This document shows positions 16,837 through 26,600 of a DNA stretch of 64,000 bases, piece after piece. The stretch is taken from positions 1 to 64,000 of the forward strand of contig JAGBGU010000005.1 of the NCBI GenBank assembly GCA_017935785.1. Direction: 5' to 3'. The DNA comes from Bacteroidaceae bacterium. Lineage in GTDB: Bacteria; Bacteroidota; Bacteroidia; Bacteroidales; Bacteroidaceae. The translations under genes were made by a program, and so were the position numbers. The notes under the pieces are model-generated. The model worked only from the letters and a program-made list of their open reading frames with translations. It ran no database searches and was not told the origin of the DNA. Position 1 is the stretch's first letter; each line of letters opens with the position of its first letter.

Positions 16837-17730
16837 TTACAGACGGTCAAGCTGCGCAATATTACGCATCAGTCCCTGGTAGCCGGCGCGTTCTATGGCG
16901 CTCTGGGGAAAGAGTTGGCCGTACTGCTCTTCCGTGAGCTGTTTCCACTGATGGGGCTGCATGGCCAAAAGGCGGTCGGAGGGTTGGAACTCGGGCAAGC
17001 CGACGGGGGCTTGCTTCATGTAGGGGCAGGCTTTCAGGCAGCGGTCGCAGCCATAAAACGTGTCTTCCAAAGCGACATCTGGGGGGAACGGTCCGCGATG
17101 CTCAATGGTAAGATAGCTGATACAACGGCGGGCATCGAGGCACTTGTCCGCAAGAGCGCCGGCCGGACAGGCTTCCTGGCAACGGCGGCAAGAGCCGCAA
17201 CAGGGGGAAAGGGGGAAATCGTATTGGTCTGAGCGCTGATGCACAAAGAGCTCGCCCAGAAAATGGGTGCTTCCCATGCCGGGAAGGATGAGCTGTGTGT
17301 GGCGCCCCTGCCAACCCAGTCCGCAACGCCACGCCCAGTATTTCTCCAACACGGGCGCGGTATCCGTAAAGCAGCGGCCTGTGGCACCGATTTCCTGCAT
17401 CAGCCGCCGGAGGCGCTGGCGCACCACAAGATGATAGTCCTGCCCCTGGGCATACATGCTGATGCCGGCGGCCTGGCGCAAGGGACGGTAGGGCAATGCC
17501 ACGCTGATGACCGTCCGCACTCCGGGCACAAGGGCATCGGGGTTGTAGCGCAAGCGCTCGTTGCGCTCCAGATAGCTCATTCCGGCATGGCATCCGCCGG
17601 CAATCCAACGGCGGTAACGCTCCCTCACCACAGCGGGCAAGGGAAGGGCCGGCGCCAGTCCGCAAGCAACAAAGCCAAGGCTCCGAGCCTTGGCTTTGAC
17701 TGTTTCGCTATTCAAACACCCGGAATTCAT
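16837..17730 (-). CDS. queG: Epoxyqueuosine reductase QueG
   Basis: 297 residues from ATG 17730; an upstream ATG at 17787 would overlap the previous gene by 80 bases. It catalyses the last step of queuosine tRNA modification, reducing epoxyqueuosine with cobalamin and iron-sulfur clusters. Seen: the N-terminal domain with GMSYLERN and RTVISVALPY, the TAPVLEKYWAWRCGLGWQG segment typical of QueG, then two 4Fe-4S motifs, CCGSCRRCQEACPAGAL and CDRCLKACPY. It overlaps the end of the polysaccharide deacetylase gene by 23 bases, so the genes are translationally coupled. Confidence 0.93.
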   Translation of the reverse strand: MNSGCLNSETVKAKARSLGFVACGLAPALPLPAVVRERYRRWIAGGCHAGMSYLERNERLRYNPDALVPGVRTVISVALPYRPLRQAAGISMYAQGQDYHLVVRQRLRRLMQEIGATGRCFTDTAPVLEKYWAWRCGLGWQGRHTQLILPGMGSTHFLGELFVHQRSDQYDFPLSPCCGSCRRCQEACPAGALADKCLDARRCISYLTIEHRGPFPPDVALEDTFYGCDRCLKACPYMKQAPVGLPEFQPSDRLLAMQPHQWKQLTEEQYGQLFPQSAIERAGYQGLMRNIAQLDRL

Positions 17731-18322
17731 ATCCTTGTTGTGCGAGCCACTGCAATGCCCTGGGAAGGGCGCTTTTGAGTTTGTCAATGCTTTTGAGCGA
17801 ATCGTGGAACGTGATGATGCTGCCGGGGCGCGTAAAGCGCTGTACGTTGCGCAACACGTCGTCGGCCGTCAGCAGGCGGCTGTAGTCGCGCGTAACAACG
17901 TCCCACATCACCACCTTGTAGCCCTGCTTGCGCAGCATGTGGTACTGTGCCAGCCGCATCCATCCGCGGGGCGGGCGGAAGAGGTTGGTCTTGAGCAGTG
18001 CATCCGCCTGTTCCACATTCTGCATATAATCAGACGTGCCAAGGCAATATCCGCCTATGTGGTTAAAGGTGTGGTTTCCGATGCGGTGGCCGCGGATAAG
18101 CACCTCGTGCATCAGGTGGGGATACTTGCGCACGTTGTCGCCCACCATGAAGAATGTGGCGCGTGCGCCGAACCTTTCCAGCGTATCCAGGATGAAGGGG
18201 GTGGCCTCGGGGATGGGGCCGTCATCAAAGGTCAGATAGACGGCCCTTTCCCCAGGGTTCATTCTCCATAACGCATTAGGATATATCCAACGCAGGTATA
18301 CTGCCGGCTGTTCAATGAACAT
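17708..18322 (-). CDS. Polysaccharide deacetylase (NodB-type)
   Basis: A 204-residue CE4 enzyme. NodB motifs: LTFDDGP with the catalytic and metal Asp pair, GNHTFNH with the two zinc His, LFRPPRGW, and ITFHDS near the C terminus. It would remove N- or O-acetyl groups from peptidoglycan or another polysaccharide. No clear signal peptide, although the first 20 residues are fairly hydrophobic. It lies between the DUF2723 gene (12-base gap) and queG (23-base overlap). Confidence 0.9.
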   Translation of the reverse strand: MFIEQPAVYLRWIYPNALWRMNPGERAVYLTFDDGPIPEATPFILDTLERFGARATFFMVGDNVRKYPHLMHEVLIRGHRIGNHTFNHIGGYCLGTSDYMQNVEQADALLKTNLFRPPRGWMRLAQYHMLRKQGYKVVMWDVVTRDYSRLLTADDVLRNVQRFTRPGSIITFHDSLKSIDKLKSALPRALQWLAQQGYEFRVFE

Positions 18323-18334
18323 GACGCGCTGTTT

Positions 18335-21300
18335 CTATATGCCTATGTTCATGCCTTCCAGACGTGTCTGAAGAGCCTTGTTATAGTCTAAGAGACGTTC
18401 CTCAAACTTCTTGGCGTCGTCGCTTCCGGCTTCCTTCAACACCTCTACGGCTGCGTGGAGCTGGTACATGTAGTACATGCAGTCGCGGTCGTCACGCAAG
18501 AGAATGGCATTGGGCAGCGAGAGGTACCATTCGACATACTCGCAAGAGCCCTGAGCCACGGTCTGTGCCAGTTTTATGGCATGGTCGGTCTTCTTTACGC
18601 GCAATGACACACGGGCCAGGTCGAGCGAACCGCTGGCATAGTTGTGCGGCACATTCTCGGGCGAGATAACCTGTTCCACATAGTCCACCAGCTTGGTCAC
18701 CTTGTCCGTCTTGCCTTCCTGGAGCATGCGCAAAGCCAGCTGCGCAAAGGCGCGGCGGTGGGTGTAGCACATGCGCATCACGGTTTCGTCGAGATAGATT
18801 CCGGGCTTGTCCAGACCGCCGAACTTGAACTTGTTCATCATGTTGTCATACATGCGTTCGGTGTCCATGTTGCGGCCGTTGGCCTTGGTATTGAAGGGCG
18901 TAACGCGGTTAACCAGACCCTCCTGCACAAAGTAGTTGCCCAGAGAACCGTAGTTGTCGGGACCCACGGTAGTGGCCACATAGAGGGGTCGCTCCCAGTT
19001 ACACTGCGCCAGCATCTCGTACATCATCATCTCGCTCTTGTAGACGGCACGCTTGCCCTTGAGGCTGATGTGCATATAGTCGGGGATGCTGTCGCCGGCA
19101 ATCATCATGCCACTGCGGCGCACGGCTTCCTTGTCTATGGCAAATACAATACTGTCCGTGGGGATAATCTGAAGGTCGGGATTGTCATTGAGCACCCATT
19201 TGTCAATGATGTTCCGAAGTTCATAGGGATTGTCTCCCAAAGCCTCGCGCATGGCGGCTGGGTCGTCCTTGTAATAGTTGATTACCTGTTCCAGCATGCC
19301 GGGACGGACGGCCACTCCCTCGCGCGTACCTTCTACATATTGCAGACGGCTCCAGTGGATGGGCACGGCAGGACTGTCATAGGCGGGACGCTTCATCTGG
19401 TCAATGTACCAGTCGGTCTGCAGATAAGAGAGGTTGCAGACACGGGCGTCTGTGCGGAATCCTTCAGTCTCCTGACAATACCAGAGAGGGAAGGTGTCGT
19501 TGTCGCCGTTGGTAAAGACAATGGGATGCTTTCCTTCGTCCAGTGACTGCAGATAGTTCTGTCCGAAGTCGCGGCAGGTATAGCGTCCGCTGCGGTCGTG
19601 GTCGTCCCAGGTCTGTCCGGCCATCTGTATGGGAACCAGCACGCAAAGGCAGCTGATGCCGGCGCAAAGGTTCTCGTTGCGCAACAGACGGCGCAAGCCC
19701 TCGGCTACACCGGCCACGCCCATACCACACCAAATGGCAAAGGCATAGAAGGAACCGGCATAGGCATAGTCGCGTTCACGAGGCTGCATGGGAGTCTGGT
19801 TCAGATAGATGACAATGGCCAAGCCAGTCATGAAGAACAGGAAGAAGACCACCCAGAACTGCTTTTCGCCCTCGCCACGGTTCTCCTTAGTGTTGCGGAA
19901 AAGCTGCCAGAAAAGGCCGATGAGTCCCAGAATCAAGGGCAGGCAATAGAATACGTTGCGTCCCTTGTTCTCGCGCAATTCGGTGGGAAGCTTGCTCTGG
20001 TCGCCCAGGCGCAGGTTGTCAAGGAAGGGGATACCGGTTATCCAGTTGCCGTGTTCCCACTCGCCATTACCCTGCAGGTCGTTCTGCCGGCCGGCAAAAT
20101 TCCACATGAAATAGCGCCAGTACATGAAATTGACCTGATAGCTGAGGAAGAAACGTATATTCTCGAACATGGTGGGCACCTTTACCTGAACCAGCTCGCC
20201 ACAGCGGTCATAATTGACCGTCTTTCCCTCCACTCCTCCGAGCCAGCTTTCATAGGCATCGGCATGACGCTCGCTGTACATACGGGGGAAAAGTACATTC
20301 TGGGCATAGACGTAATCTATGTCGTAACGCTGGATAATGTAGCGGTCCGGCTCATCAGGACTGGCCTTCTCCTTGCGCTGGTAAACGGGCGCTCCCTGCT
20401 TGGAAACAGGGGTGCAATACTGGCCGTCGCTCTTGTATTTCACCTGGCTGGTATACTGCTGTCCGTAGAACAGCGGGCGGTCGCCATACTGTTCGCGGCT
20501 CAGATAGCTGCCCAGGGTGAAAATGTCCTCGGGGCTGTTCTGGTCCATGGGTGTATTGGCAGAACTGCGGATAACGATTACGGCATAAGAACTGTAGCCA
20601 ATCATGATCATGAGCATACAGAGAAGACTGGTGTTCATGAGTCGGGCACTGATCCAATGGGTCTTGTTCACCTGTCTGTTCAGGACAAAATACAAGACGG
20701 CCAGCACCAGAATGCCGACAAAGATACTGGTAAATCCATGGCTATAGAATGGAATACCCAGCATACCCACACTGAGCAGATAAGACAGGTTCATGCGCAA
20801 GCGGTTGCGCTGTACGGTGGTTTCCCAAATGCTCCAAAGGACTATTCCCACCAGAAGCACCATATATACGATAAGACCGGTATTGAAGGGAAGGCCGAAG
20901 GTGTTGACAAACAACAGTTCGAACCAACCGCCCACTTTTACGATACCGGGCACGATTCCGTACAACACGGCAGCCACCAATGCAAAACTGCCGGCCAGGG
21001 CCACCAGAGAGCCACGGGCATTTGCCTGGGGATAACGGCGGAAATAATATACCAGCACAAGCGCGGGCAGGCAAAGCAGGTTAAGCAAGTGGACACCGAT
21101 GCTGAGACCCGTCAGATAGGCAATGAAAATAAGCCAGCGGTCTGAATGGGGTTCATCGGCATGGTCTTCCCACTTGAGCATGAGCCAGAACACCACGGCA
21201 GTGAAAAGACTGCTGTAGGCATACACCTCGCCCTCTACGGCGCTGAACCAGAAGGTGTCACTAAAAGTATAAATAAGCGCACCGGTAAGCGCACTGGCCT

Positions 21301-21667
21301 CAACGGTTATAAGTTGGCCCAAGGTGCTTATCTGTCCGTTTGTCCCCACCAATTTGCGTGTAAGGTGGCTGATACTCCAAAAAAGGAACATGATACAGGC
21401 TGCACTGAAAAGCGCACTCATGACATTGACCATCAGAGCCACTTTTGCAGGATCGCTCACGAACTGCGTAAAGAGATTGCCCGTAAGCATAAAGAAGGGT
21501 GCACCGGGGGGATGGCCCACCTCCAGCTTATAGGCGGTGGTAATGAACTCCGGGCAGTCCCAGAAACTTGCCGTGGGCTCCACTGTGCTGCAATACACAA
21601 AAGCCGCAATGGCAAATGTAATCCAACCCATAAGGTTGTCTACAAGTCTGAACTGTTTCATTTGCAT
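18335..21667 (-). CDS. DUF2723 polytopic membrane protein (protein O-mannosyltransferase-like)
   Basis: A 1110-residue protein with roughly a dozen membrane helices in the first 620 residues and a soluble C-terminal part. The start is diagnostic of DUF2723: a first helix (GWITFAIAAFVYCSTVEPTA), then SFWDCPEFITTAYKLEVGHPPGAPFF, and further on QTPMQPRERDYAYAGSFYAFAIW and TNGDNDTFPLWYCQE. The Asp/Glu-rich first loop and topology resemble GT-C glycosyltransferases, and this family is described as protein O-mannosyltransferase-like in Bacteroidota; the acceptor is not deducible here. It is the first gene of the set with the deacetylase and queG. A start two codons downstream (MKQF) is also possible. 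Confidence 0.85.
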   Translation of the reverse strand: MQMKQFRLVDNLMGWITFAIAAFVYCSTVEPTASFWDCPEFITTAYKLEVGHPPGAPFFMLTGNLFTQFVSDPAKVALMVNVMSALFSAACIMFLFWSISHLTRKLVGTNGQISTLGQLITVEASALTGALIYTFSDTFWFSAVEGEVYAYSSLFTAVVFWLMLKWEDHADEPHSDRWLIFIAYLTGLSIGVHLLNLLCLPALVLVYYFRRYPQANARGSLVALAGSFALVAAVLYGIVPGIVKVGGWFELLFVNTFGLPFNTGLIVYMVLLVGIVLWSIWETTVQRNRLRMNLSYLLSVGMLGIPFYSHGFTSIFVGILVLAVLYFVLNRQVNKTHWISARLMNTSLLCMLMIMIGYSSYAVIVIRSSANTPMDQNSPEDIFTLGSYLSREQYGDRPLFYGQQYTSQVKYKSDGQYCTPVSKQGAPVYQRKEKASPDEPDRYIIQRYDIDYVYAQNVLFPRMYSERHADAYESWLGGVEGKTVNYDRCGELVQVKVPTMFENIRFFLSYQVNFMYWRYFMWNFAGRQNDLQGNGEWEHGNWITGIPFLDNLRLGDQSKLPTELRENKGRNVFYCLPLILGLIGLFWQLFRNTKENRGEGEKQFWVVFFLFFMTGLAIVIYLNQTPMQPRERDYAYAGSFYAFAIWCGMGVAGVAEGLRRLLRNENLCAGISCLCVLVPIQMAGQTWDDHDRSGRYTCRDFGQNYLQSLDEGKHPIVFTNGDNDTFPLWYCQETEGFRTDARVCNLSYLQTDWYIDQMKRPAYDSPAVPIHWSRLQYVEGTREGVAVRPGMLEQVINYYKDDPAAMREALGDNPYELRNIIDKWVLNDNPDLQIIPTDSIVFAIDKEAVRRSGMMIAGDSIPDYMHISLKGKRAVYKSEMMMYEMLAQCNWERPLYVATTVGPDNYGSLGNYFVQEGLVNRVTPFNTKANGRNMDTERMYDNMMNKFKFGGLDKPGIYLDETVMRMCYTHRRAFAQLALRMLQEGKTDKVTKLVDYVEQVISPENVPHNYASGSLDLARVSLRVKKTDHAIKLAQTVAQGSCEYVEWYLSLPNAILLRDDRDCMYYMYQLHAAVEVLKEAGSDDAKKFEERLLDYNKALQTRLEGMNIGI

Positions 21668-21782
21668 TTACTTATTTTTGATTGATTAAACTTTCTTTTT
21701 CGGCTGAAATGCGGTGCAAAGATACTACCTTTTTGTGGGGGGATGACCCTATCTTATGTTTTTTTTCGTTAAAATCACTCAA

Positions 21783-22232
21783 TTACACCATATTGATTGC
21801 CCAAATCAGAATTGCATAGCGTATGGCCTTTCCCAAGAAGACGCTGACGGAGGTTATCACAACATTGGCGCGCATGAAGCCCAAGGTAACACTGATAACA
21901 CTGCCCATGACGGGGATAAAACTGAAAAATCCCATCCAGGCTCCTCCGCGATTAAGCCACTCCTGGGCGGCATATACCTTATGAGACGGAACGTGCAGAT
22001 ACCGCTCCACCCATTCCAGACGTCCCAAGTGTCCCACCCAATAATTGAACATGCTACCCAGAAAATTTCCTATTGTAGCACTCACAAAGAGGGGAATCTC
22101 ACGAAGTCCGGCCAACTGAAGTCCGGCCAGCACGGCTTCGCTGCTGAAAGGGAATACGCTCCCGGCAACAAACGCAGCAACAAACATTCCCGCGTAACCG
22201 TACTGCATCACAAATTCTATAACGGATTCCAT
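21783..22232 (-). CDS. YqaA-like (DedA/SNARE-associated) inner-membrane protein
   Basis: A 149-residue membrane protein with about four helices. Pattern: YGYAGMFVAAFVAGSVFPFSSEAVL, then GNFLGSMFNYWVGH, GAWMGFFSFIPVMGSVISVTLG and GKAIRYAILIW, matching the short YqaA branch of the DedA superfamily (inner-membrane lipid or ion transport; exact role unknown). Its start overlaps the preceding membrane-protein gene by 16 bases, so they are coupled. Confidence 0.85.
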   Translation of the reverse strand: MESVIEFVMQYGYAGMFVAAFVAGSVFPFSSEAVLAGLQLAGLREIPLFVSATIGNFLGSMFNYWVGHLGRLEWVERYLHVPSHKVYAAQEWLNRGGAWMGFFSFIPVMGSVISVTLGFMRANVVITSVSVFLGKAIRYAILIWAINMV

Positions 22233-23155
22233 AAATTTACCACTGCCAATGCAGCAAAAAGCAAAAGAGAGACAAAAAAGAACAAATTACTGATTCTGCT
22301 GCCAGTAAGTGCAAAGTAATGGGCTACCAGCGGACTGCTGCTTATCATAAGCATAGGAAGCAGAAACATGATGAATTGGGGCTGGAGCAGAATGGCCACC
22401 TGGAAGAATACAGTCTGGCAAACATATATATAAAGCAACATACGCACCTTTATCTTGTCGTCATAACGATTACGCAGATAATGTACCGTCCCCACTATGG
22501 AAAGCAGATTTACCAGTGACCAGGCGGAAAGTACGGGAATCGGCAGCGCGCCATAGTGTTCCGGTGACGGAAAACGGAATTCTGCTATGGAAGACAGATG
22601 AACAAGCAGAGGACCGAAATCTTCCTGCCAGACACACCATCCCATCCAAAACCAGTAAGGCAGCAACAAGGCTATCAGACTGGCCATTATCAGACGCAGG
22701 TTCATACAACGCATATACACCGAGAAGTATACACCATAACAAAAAGACAACAAGAGCATGGGCGGAAACGCCAAACTGCCAATGGAAAGAAACAGATTGG
22801 CATGAAAAGCCTGTACAGCGGCATCGTGCCTTTGATAGGTACGGCAAATCTGGCTGTAACTAACCGAAAGACAAAATGCCACAAACAAGGGAGCAACCGC
22901 ACCGTGCAGGAAAGTCATGCACGCCGTACCAACGATCCACAGGCAGGACACAAAACGTGTACGCACCCGAATCAGTGCATTTGCATTGTTGGTCTCAAGA
23001 ATGACATAAGCCGTAAGCGCACAAAAAAGCAGTCCCAGCAAATTAGATGTGCTGAAACCGCCCTGAAACCACCACATAAGCGCAGCAAAGACTGCGCTTA
23101 CGGGTAAAGTGAATACACTCTCGACAACACGATTCTGAAACCGGCGCTGCTTCAT
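22217..23155 (-). CDS. Polytopic membrane protein of unknown function
   Basis: A 312-residue protein with about nine or ten predicted membrane helices and very short loops. I recognise no catalytic motif. Its ATG shares one base with the purD stop (TAATG arrangement) and its end overlaps the yqaA-like gene, so it is translationally coupled on both sides. Similar uncharacterised membrane proteins (DUF6427-like) occur beside purD in Bacteroidales as far as I recall; that placement is memory, not evidence. Confidence 0.75.
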   Translation of the reverse strand: MKQRRFQNRVVESVFTLPVSAVFAALMWWFQGGFSTSNLLGLLFCALTAYVILETNNANALIRVRTRFVSCLWIVGTACMTFLHGAVAPLFVAFCLSVSYSQICRTYQRHDAAVQAFHANLFLSIGSLAFPPMLLLSFCYGVYFSVYMRCMNLRLIMASLIALLLPYWFWMGWCVWQEDFGPLLVHLSSIAEFRFPSPEHYGALPIPVLSAWSLVNLLSIVGTVHYLRNRYDDKIKVRMLLYIYVCQTVFFQVAILLQPQFIMFLLPMLMISSSPLVAHYFALTGSRISNLFFFVSLLLFAALAVVNLWNPL

Positions 23156-24423
23156 TAAAGGTCTTTTCCTATATCGCTACGGAAATACTTCTTTTCAAAC
23201 TGTATCTTCTGGGCTTCCTGGAAACTTTTTGCCAAAGCCTCTTCCTTGGTTGCACCGTAGCTGCTCACGGCAATTACACGGCCACCGTTAGTTACAACCC
23301 GGCCATCCTTTGTTGCCGTGCCGGCATGGAACACCACACTGCCTTCTACCTGGTCTATTCCGGTAATGGGGAAACCCTTGTCATAAGCTCCGGGATAACC
23401 GCCGCTTACCAACATTACACAAACGGCACTGCGGGAATCGAACTCAACCTGGCACGCACCCAGATTCTGCTGAGCCACTGCCTGGAAAAGTTCCACTATA
23501 TCCGTTTTGAGACGCAACATTACCGATTCTGTCTCCGGATCGCCCATGCGTACATTATATTCTATAACCTTGGGGTCGCCGTCCACGTTGATAAGTCCGA
23601 AGAAGATGAATCCCTTATAGTCGATTCCTTCTTCCGCCAATCCGTTCACGGTAGGACGTATGATACGGTCTTCCACTTTCTTCATCCAAGCCTCATCGGC
23701 AAAAGGCACAGGGCTTACACTTCCCATGCCACCGGTATTCAGTCCGGTATCGCCCTCGCCTATACGCTTGTAGTCTTTGGCTTCGGGCAGGATGGCATAG
23801 TCCTTTCCGTCGGTCAGAACAAAGACTGAACATTCAATGCCCGACATAAATTCCTCTATCACAACACGGCTGCTGGCATTGCCGAACATTCCGCCCAGCA
23901 TCTCCTCCAACTCTTTCTCCGCCTCTTCCAATGTGGGCAGGATAAGTACTCCCTTTCCGGCACAAAGTCCGTCGGCCTTGAGCACATAAGGTGCTTTCAG
24001 CGTGCGCAGAAATTCCTTTCCCTGCTGCAAAGTTTCGCCGTTAAAGGTCTGGTAAGCTGCAGTAGGAATGCCATGGCGCTGCATAAAGCCTTTGGCAAAA
24101 TCCTTGCTTCCTTCCAAAACCGCACCTTGCCTGCTGGGGCCGATTACGGGAATATCCTTCAACTCGGCATCGTTCTGGAAATAGTCATAAATACCCTTTA
24201 CCAGCGGATCTTCCGGTCCCACAACCACCATATCAACGTGGTTACGAAGCACAAATATCTTGATTCCGTCAAAATCATCGGCCTTGATTGGCACGTTTTC
24301 TCCCACCTCAGCCGTTCCGGCGTTTCCAGGAGCTATATACAACTTCTTTACTTTGGCACTTTGGGCAATTTTCCAAGCCAGGGCATGCTCTCGGCCGCCG
24401 CTTCCTAATAAAAGAATCTTCAT
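23155..24423 (-). CDS. purD: Phosphoribosylamine-glycine ligase (GAR synthetase)
   Basis: A 422-residue ATP-grasp enzyme of de novo purine synthesis joining phosphoribosylamine and glycine. Start [19 protein letters not shown] is the family signature. Further motifs: [67 protein letters not shown] and NVRMGDPE. Full length for the family. The preceding peptidase gene ends 26 bases upstream, so purD appears to be embedded in a leftward operon. Confidence 0.97.
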   Translation of the reverse strand: MKILLLGSGGREHALAWKIAQSAKVKKLYIAPGNAGTAEVGENVPIKADDFDGIKIFVLRNHVDMVVVGPEDPLVKGIYDYFQNDAELKDIPVIGPSRQGAVLEGSKDFAKGFMQRHGIPTAAYQTFNGETLQQGKEFLRTLKAPYVLKADGLCAGKGVLILPTLEEAEKELEEMLGGMFGNASSRVVIEEFMSGIECSVFVLTDGKDYAILPEAKDYKRIGEGDTGLNTGGMGSVSPVPFADEAWMKKVEDRIIRPTVNGLAEEGIDYKGFIFFGLINVDGDPKVIEYNVRMGDPETESVMLRLKTDIVELFQAVAQQNLGACQVEFDSRSAVCVMLVSGGYPGAYDKGFPITGIDQVEGSVVFHAGTATKDGRVVTNGGRVIAVSSYGATKEEALAKSFQEAQKIQFEKKYFRSDIGKDL

Positions 24424-24449
24424 GTGTATGTATATTTTTGTATTCCTAA

Positions 24450-26600
24450 TTATTTTAAGTAATCCTCGAAATAGCGTGTGATACGCTCGTGCAGATGAAT
24501 CTGGTCTCTGCCGGACATATTATGGCCTGAACCGGGATAGAAGAAAAGATCGGGCTGGGTTCCGGCATCAGCACAGGCACGGATAAAGGACAATGCATGC
24601 TGTGGCACACAAGTAGGGTCATTGTATCCATGAATTACCTGCAAACGTCCTTTCAGGTTTCCGGCTTTGTTCAACAGACTGGTCTTGGCATAGCCTTCGG
24701 GATTATTCTGGGGAGTTCCCATATAGCGTTCGCCATACATTACCTCGTAATATTTCCAGTCAATAACCGGACCGCCAGCTACACCCACCTTGAACACATC
24801 GGGATAATTGCAAATCAGACTGGTTGTCATGAATCCGCCGAAACTCCATCCGTGAACGCCCAAACGGTCGGCATCCACATAAGGAAGACTCTTCAGATAA
24901 GCCACACCCTGCATCTGGTCCTGCATTTCCACCTGTCCCAACTGGTGCCAAGTAGCCTGTTCAAACTCAAGGCCTCGCCATTCGCTTCCGCGGTTGTCCA
25001 GAATGAACAGAAGATAGCCCTTTTGCGCCATATAGGCTTCCCAGCCACGCAGCCCCCAATGCCAGCTGGCCTGTACGTTATGGGCGTGAGGACCGCCATA
25101 GACATAGACCACGGTGGGATACTTCTTATTAGGGTCAAATCCAATGGGCTTTACCATGCGATAATACAAATCGGTCTTCCCGTCAGCAGCCTTGATACTG
25201 CCACTGGTAATCTCCGGAATATTAAATCCCTTCTCCACCCATGAATCAGCAGCAGTCAGGATATTCTGCGACTTACCCTTTGCCGTATTTATCAAGTCAA
25301 TACTACGGGGAACGGTGGGACTGCTGTAACGGTCTATCACCGCTGTTCCCAAATAGTTGGGAGATGCAGAATGTACGCCGTCCATCACACTCAATGCAGT
25401 CTTCTTACCAGACTTCACGACAATGCTGTACAAACACTTTTGACGGGGATCGTTCTCGTTGCTCATGTAGAGGACACTCTTCTGCTTCTGGTTGAATCCT
25501 ACCAGCTCCTGTACCACCCAGTTTCCCTTGGTCAGCTGAGTGAGGTTTCCTGTATTGACATCCAATACATAAAGGTGGTTATAACCGTCACGCTGGGTCT
25601 GCATAATGGCTTTTGTCTCATCCCAAGGCAAAAAGTCCAAACCGTGCTGCGGTTCCACATACTTTTTGCTGGTTTCCTGCAACAATTGCTTCAGGCACTT
25701 GCCGGTCTCCGTGTCGTATGCCATCAGACGCATGTCATTCTGGGCACGGTTCAACTCAAATATATAGAGCGTCTTACCGTCGGGAGACCAAGACAAGTTG
25801 GTATGATAATCCTCCGGTTCGCCCACCAGTTGGAGCCAAACGGTCTTTTCCTTCGTCACGTCATAGATACCCACCTTTACCTGATGGCTGGTTTCTCCGG
25901 CCATGGGATAATGGTCTGTATATGTAGTGGAAATACGGGTAGAAATATCCACCTGAGGATAACTGGGCACCATACTCTGATCCATACGGTAAAAAGCAAG
26001 TTTCTGTCCGTCTGGACTCCAAAAAGTTCCCTTGCGGATGCCGAATTCGTCGCGGTGAACGCTACGTCCGTACACGATGTTGTCTGTGCCGTCCGTGCTG
26101 CCATCCGTACTTATCTGCAGATTTTTGTCTTCAGAAGTAAGTACAAACAGATTACCCTGTACCGTATATGCCAGATTGCGGCTTCCGGCATGCCAGTCCT
26201 GATGCTGTGCCTGCTGAGGAATACTTTGTTTCCACTCTACTTTTTTCTGTTCAAAGTCCACCAGCATACGTTCCTTTGCGCTTTGTACCAGCACCAAGCT
26301 TTTTTCTGGATAAGGGAAAATCAGATTGTGTCCGTTACGGGCCACTTGATTTCCAACCCATTCATTTATCTGCGCAACTGTTACGAGTGTCTTGCCGGAA
26401 ACAAGCTCCTTCACTTCCTCGGGAGTGGTTTCCAAAGCGGTCTCGCCCCACCAAGTTGTGTACTTGTTTTCGGGTTGCAGTTGCCAAAAGTTTTTACCGC
26501 CCCCCAACAGTTCTTCCAGTGTGAAAGGTTTTTGGGCTGCTGCGGTCAAATTACTTGCTATTACCATAAGCAATACGGTTATCCATTTAATCTTCCTCAT
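24450..26600 (-). CDS. Dipeptidyl-peptidase IV-like serine peptidase (S9, exported)
   Basis: 716 residues from ATG 26600, giving the signal peptide [17 protein letters not shown]; the open frame continues to 26915 only because it lies antisense-like over the Arg/Asp-rich end of the previous gene. The N-terminal beta-propeller (DPPIV_N, about 90-450) contains [26 protein letters not shown]. The catalytic domain has [12 protein letters not shown], the nucleophile motif [17 protein letters not shown] with the Asp, and [10 protein letters not shown] with the His. It should release X-Pro dipeptides in the periplasm, feeding peptide catabolism. It overlaps the rlmL-like stop by 14 bases. Confidence 0.92.
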   Translation of the reverse strand: MRKIKWITVLLMVIASNLTAAAQKPFTLEELLGGGKNFWQLQPENKYTTWWGETALETTPEEVKELVSGKTLVTVAQINEWVGNQVARNGHNLIFPYPEKSLVLVQSAKERMLVDFEQKKVEWKQSIPQQAQHQDWHAGSRNLAYTVQGNLFVLTSEDKNLQISTDGSTDGTDNIVYGRSVHRDEFGIRKGTFWSPDGQKLAFYRMDQSMVPSYPQVDISTRISTTYTDHYPMAGETSHQVKVGIYDVTKEKTVWLQLVGEPEDYHTNLSWSPDGKTLYIFELNRAQNDMRLMAYDTETGKCLKQLLQETSKKYVEPQHGLDFLPWDETKAIMQTQRDGYNHLYVLDVNTGNLTQLTKGNWVVQELVGFNQKQKSVLYMSNENDPRQKCLYSIVVKSGKKTALSVMDGVHSASPNYLGTAVIDRYSSPTVPRSIDLINTAKGKSQNILTAADSWVEKGFNIPEITSGSIKAADGKTDLYYRMVKPIGFDPNKKYPTVVYVYGGPHAHNVQASWHWGLRGWEAYMAQKGYLLFILDNRGSEWRGLEFEQATWHQLGQVEMQDQMQGVAYLKSLPYVDADRLGVHGWSFGGFMTTSLICNYPDVFKVGVAGGPVIDWKYYEVMYGERYMGTPQNNPEGYAKTSLLNKAGNLKGRLQVIHGYNDPTCVPQHALSFIRACADAGTQPDLFFYPGSGHNMSGRDQIHLHERITRYFEDYLK

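Noticed and set aside
19598..21145. 515-codon plus-strand open frame
   Set aside because: It lies antisense to the DUF2723 gene, whose motifs and membrane helices are convincing; the plus-strand translation has no domain, signal or start context.
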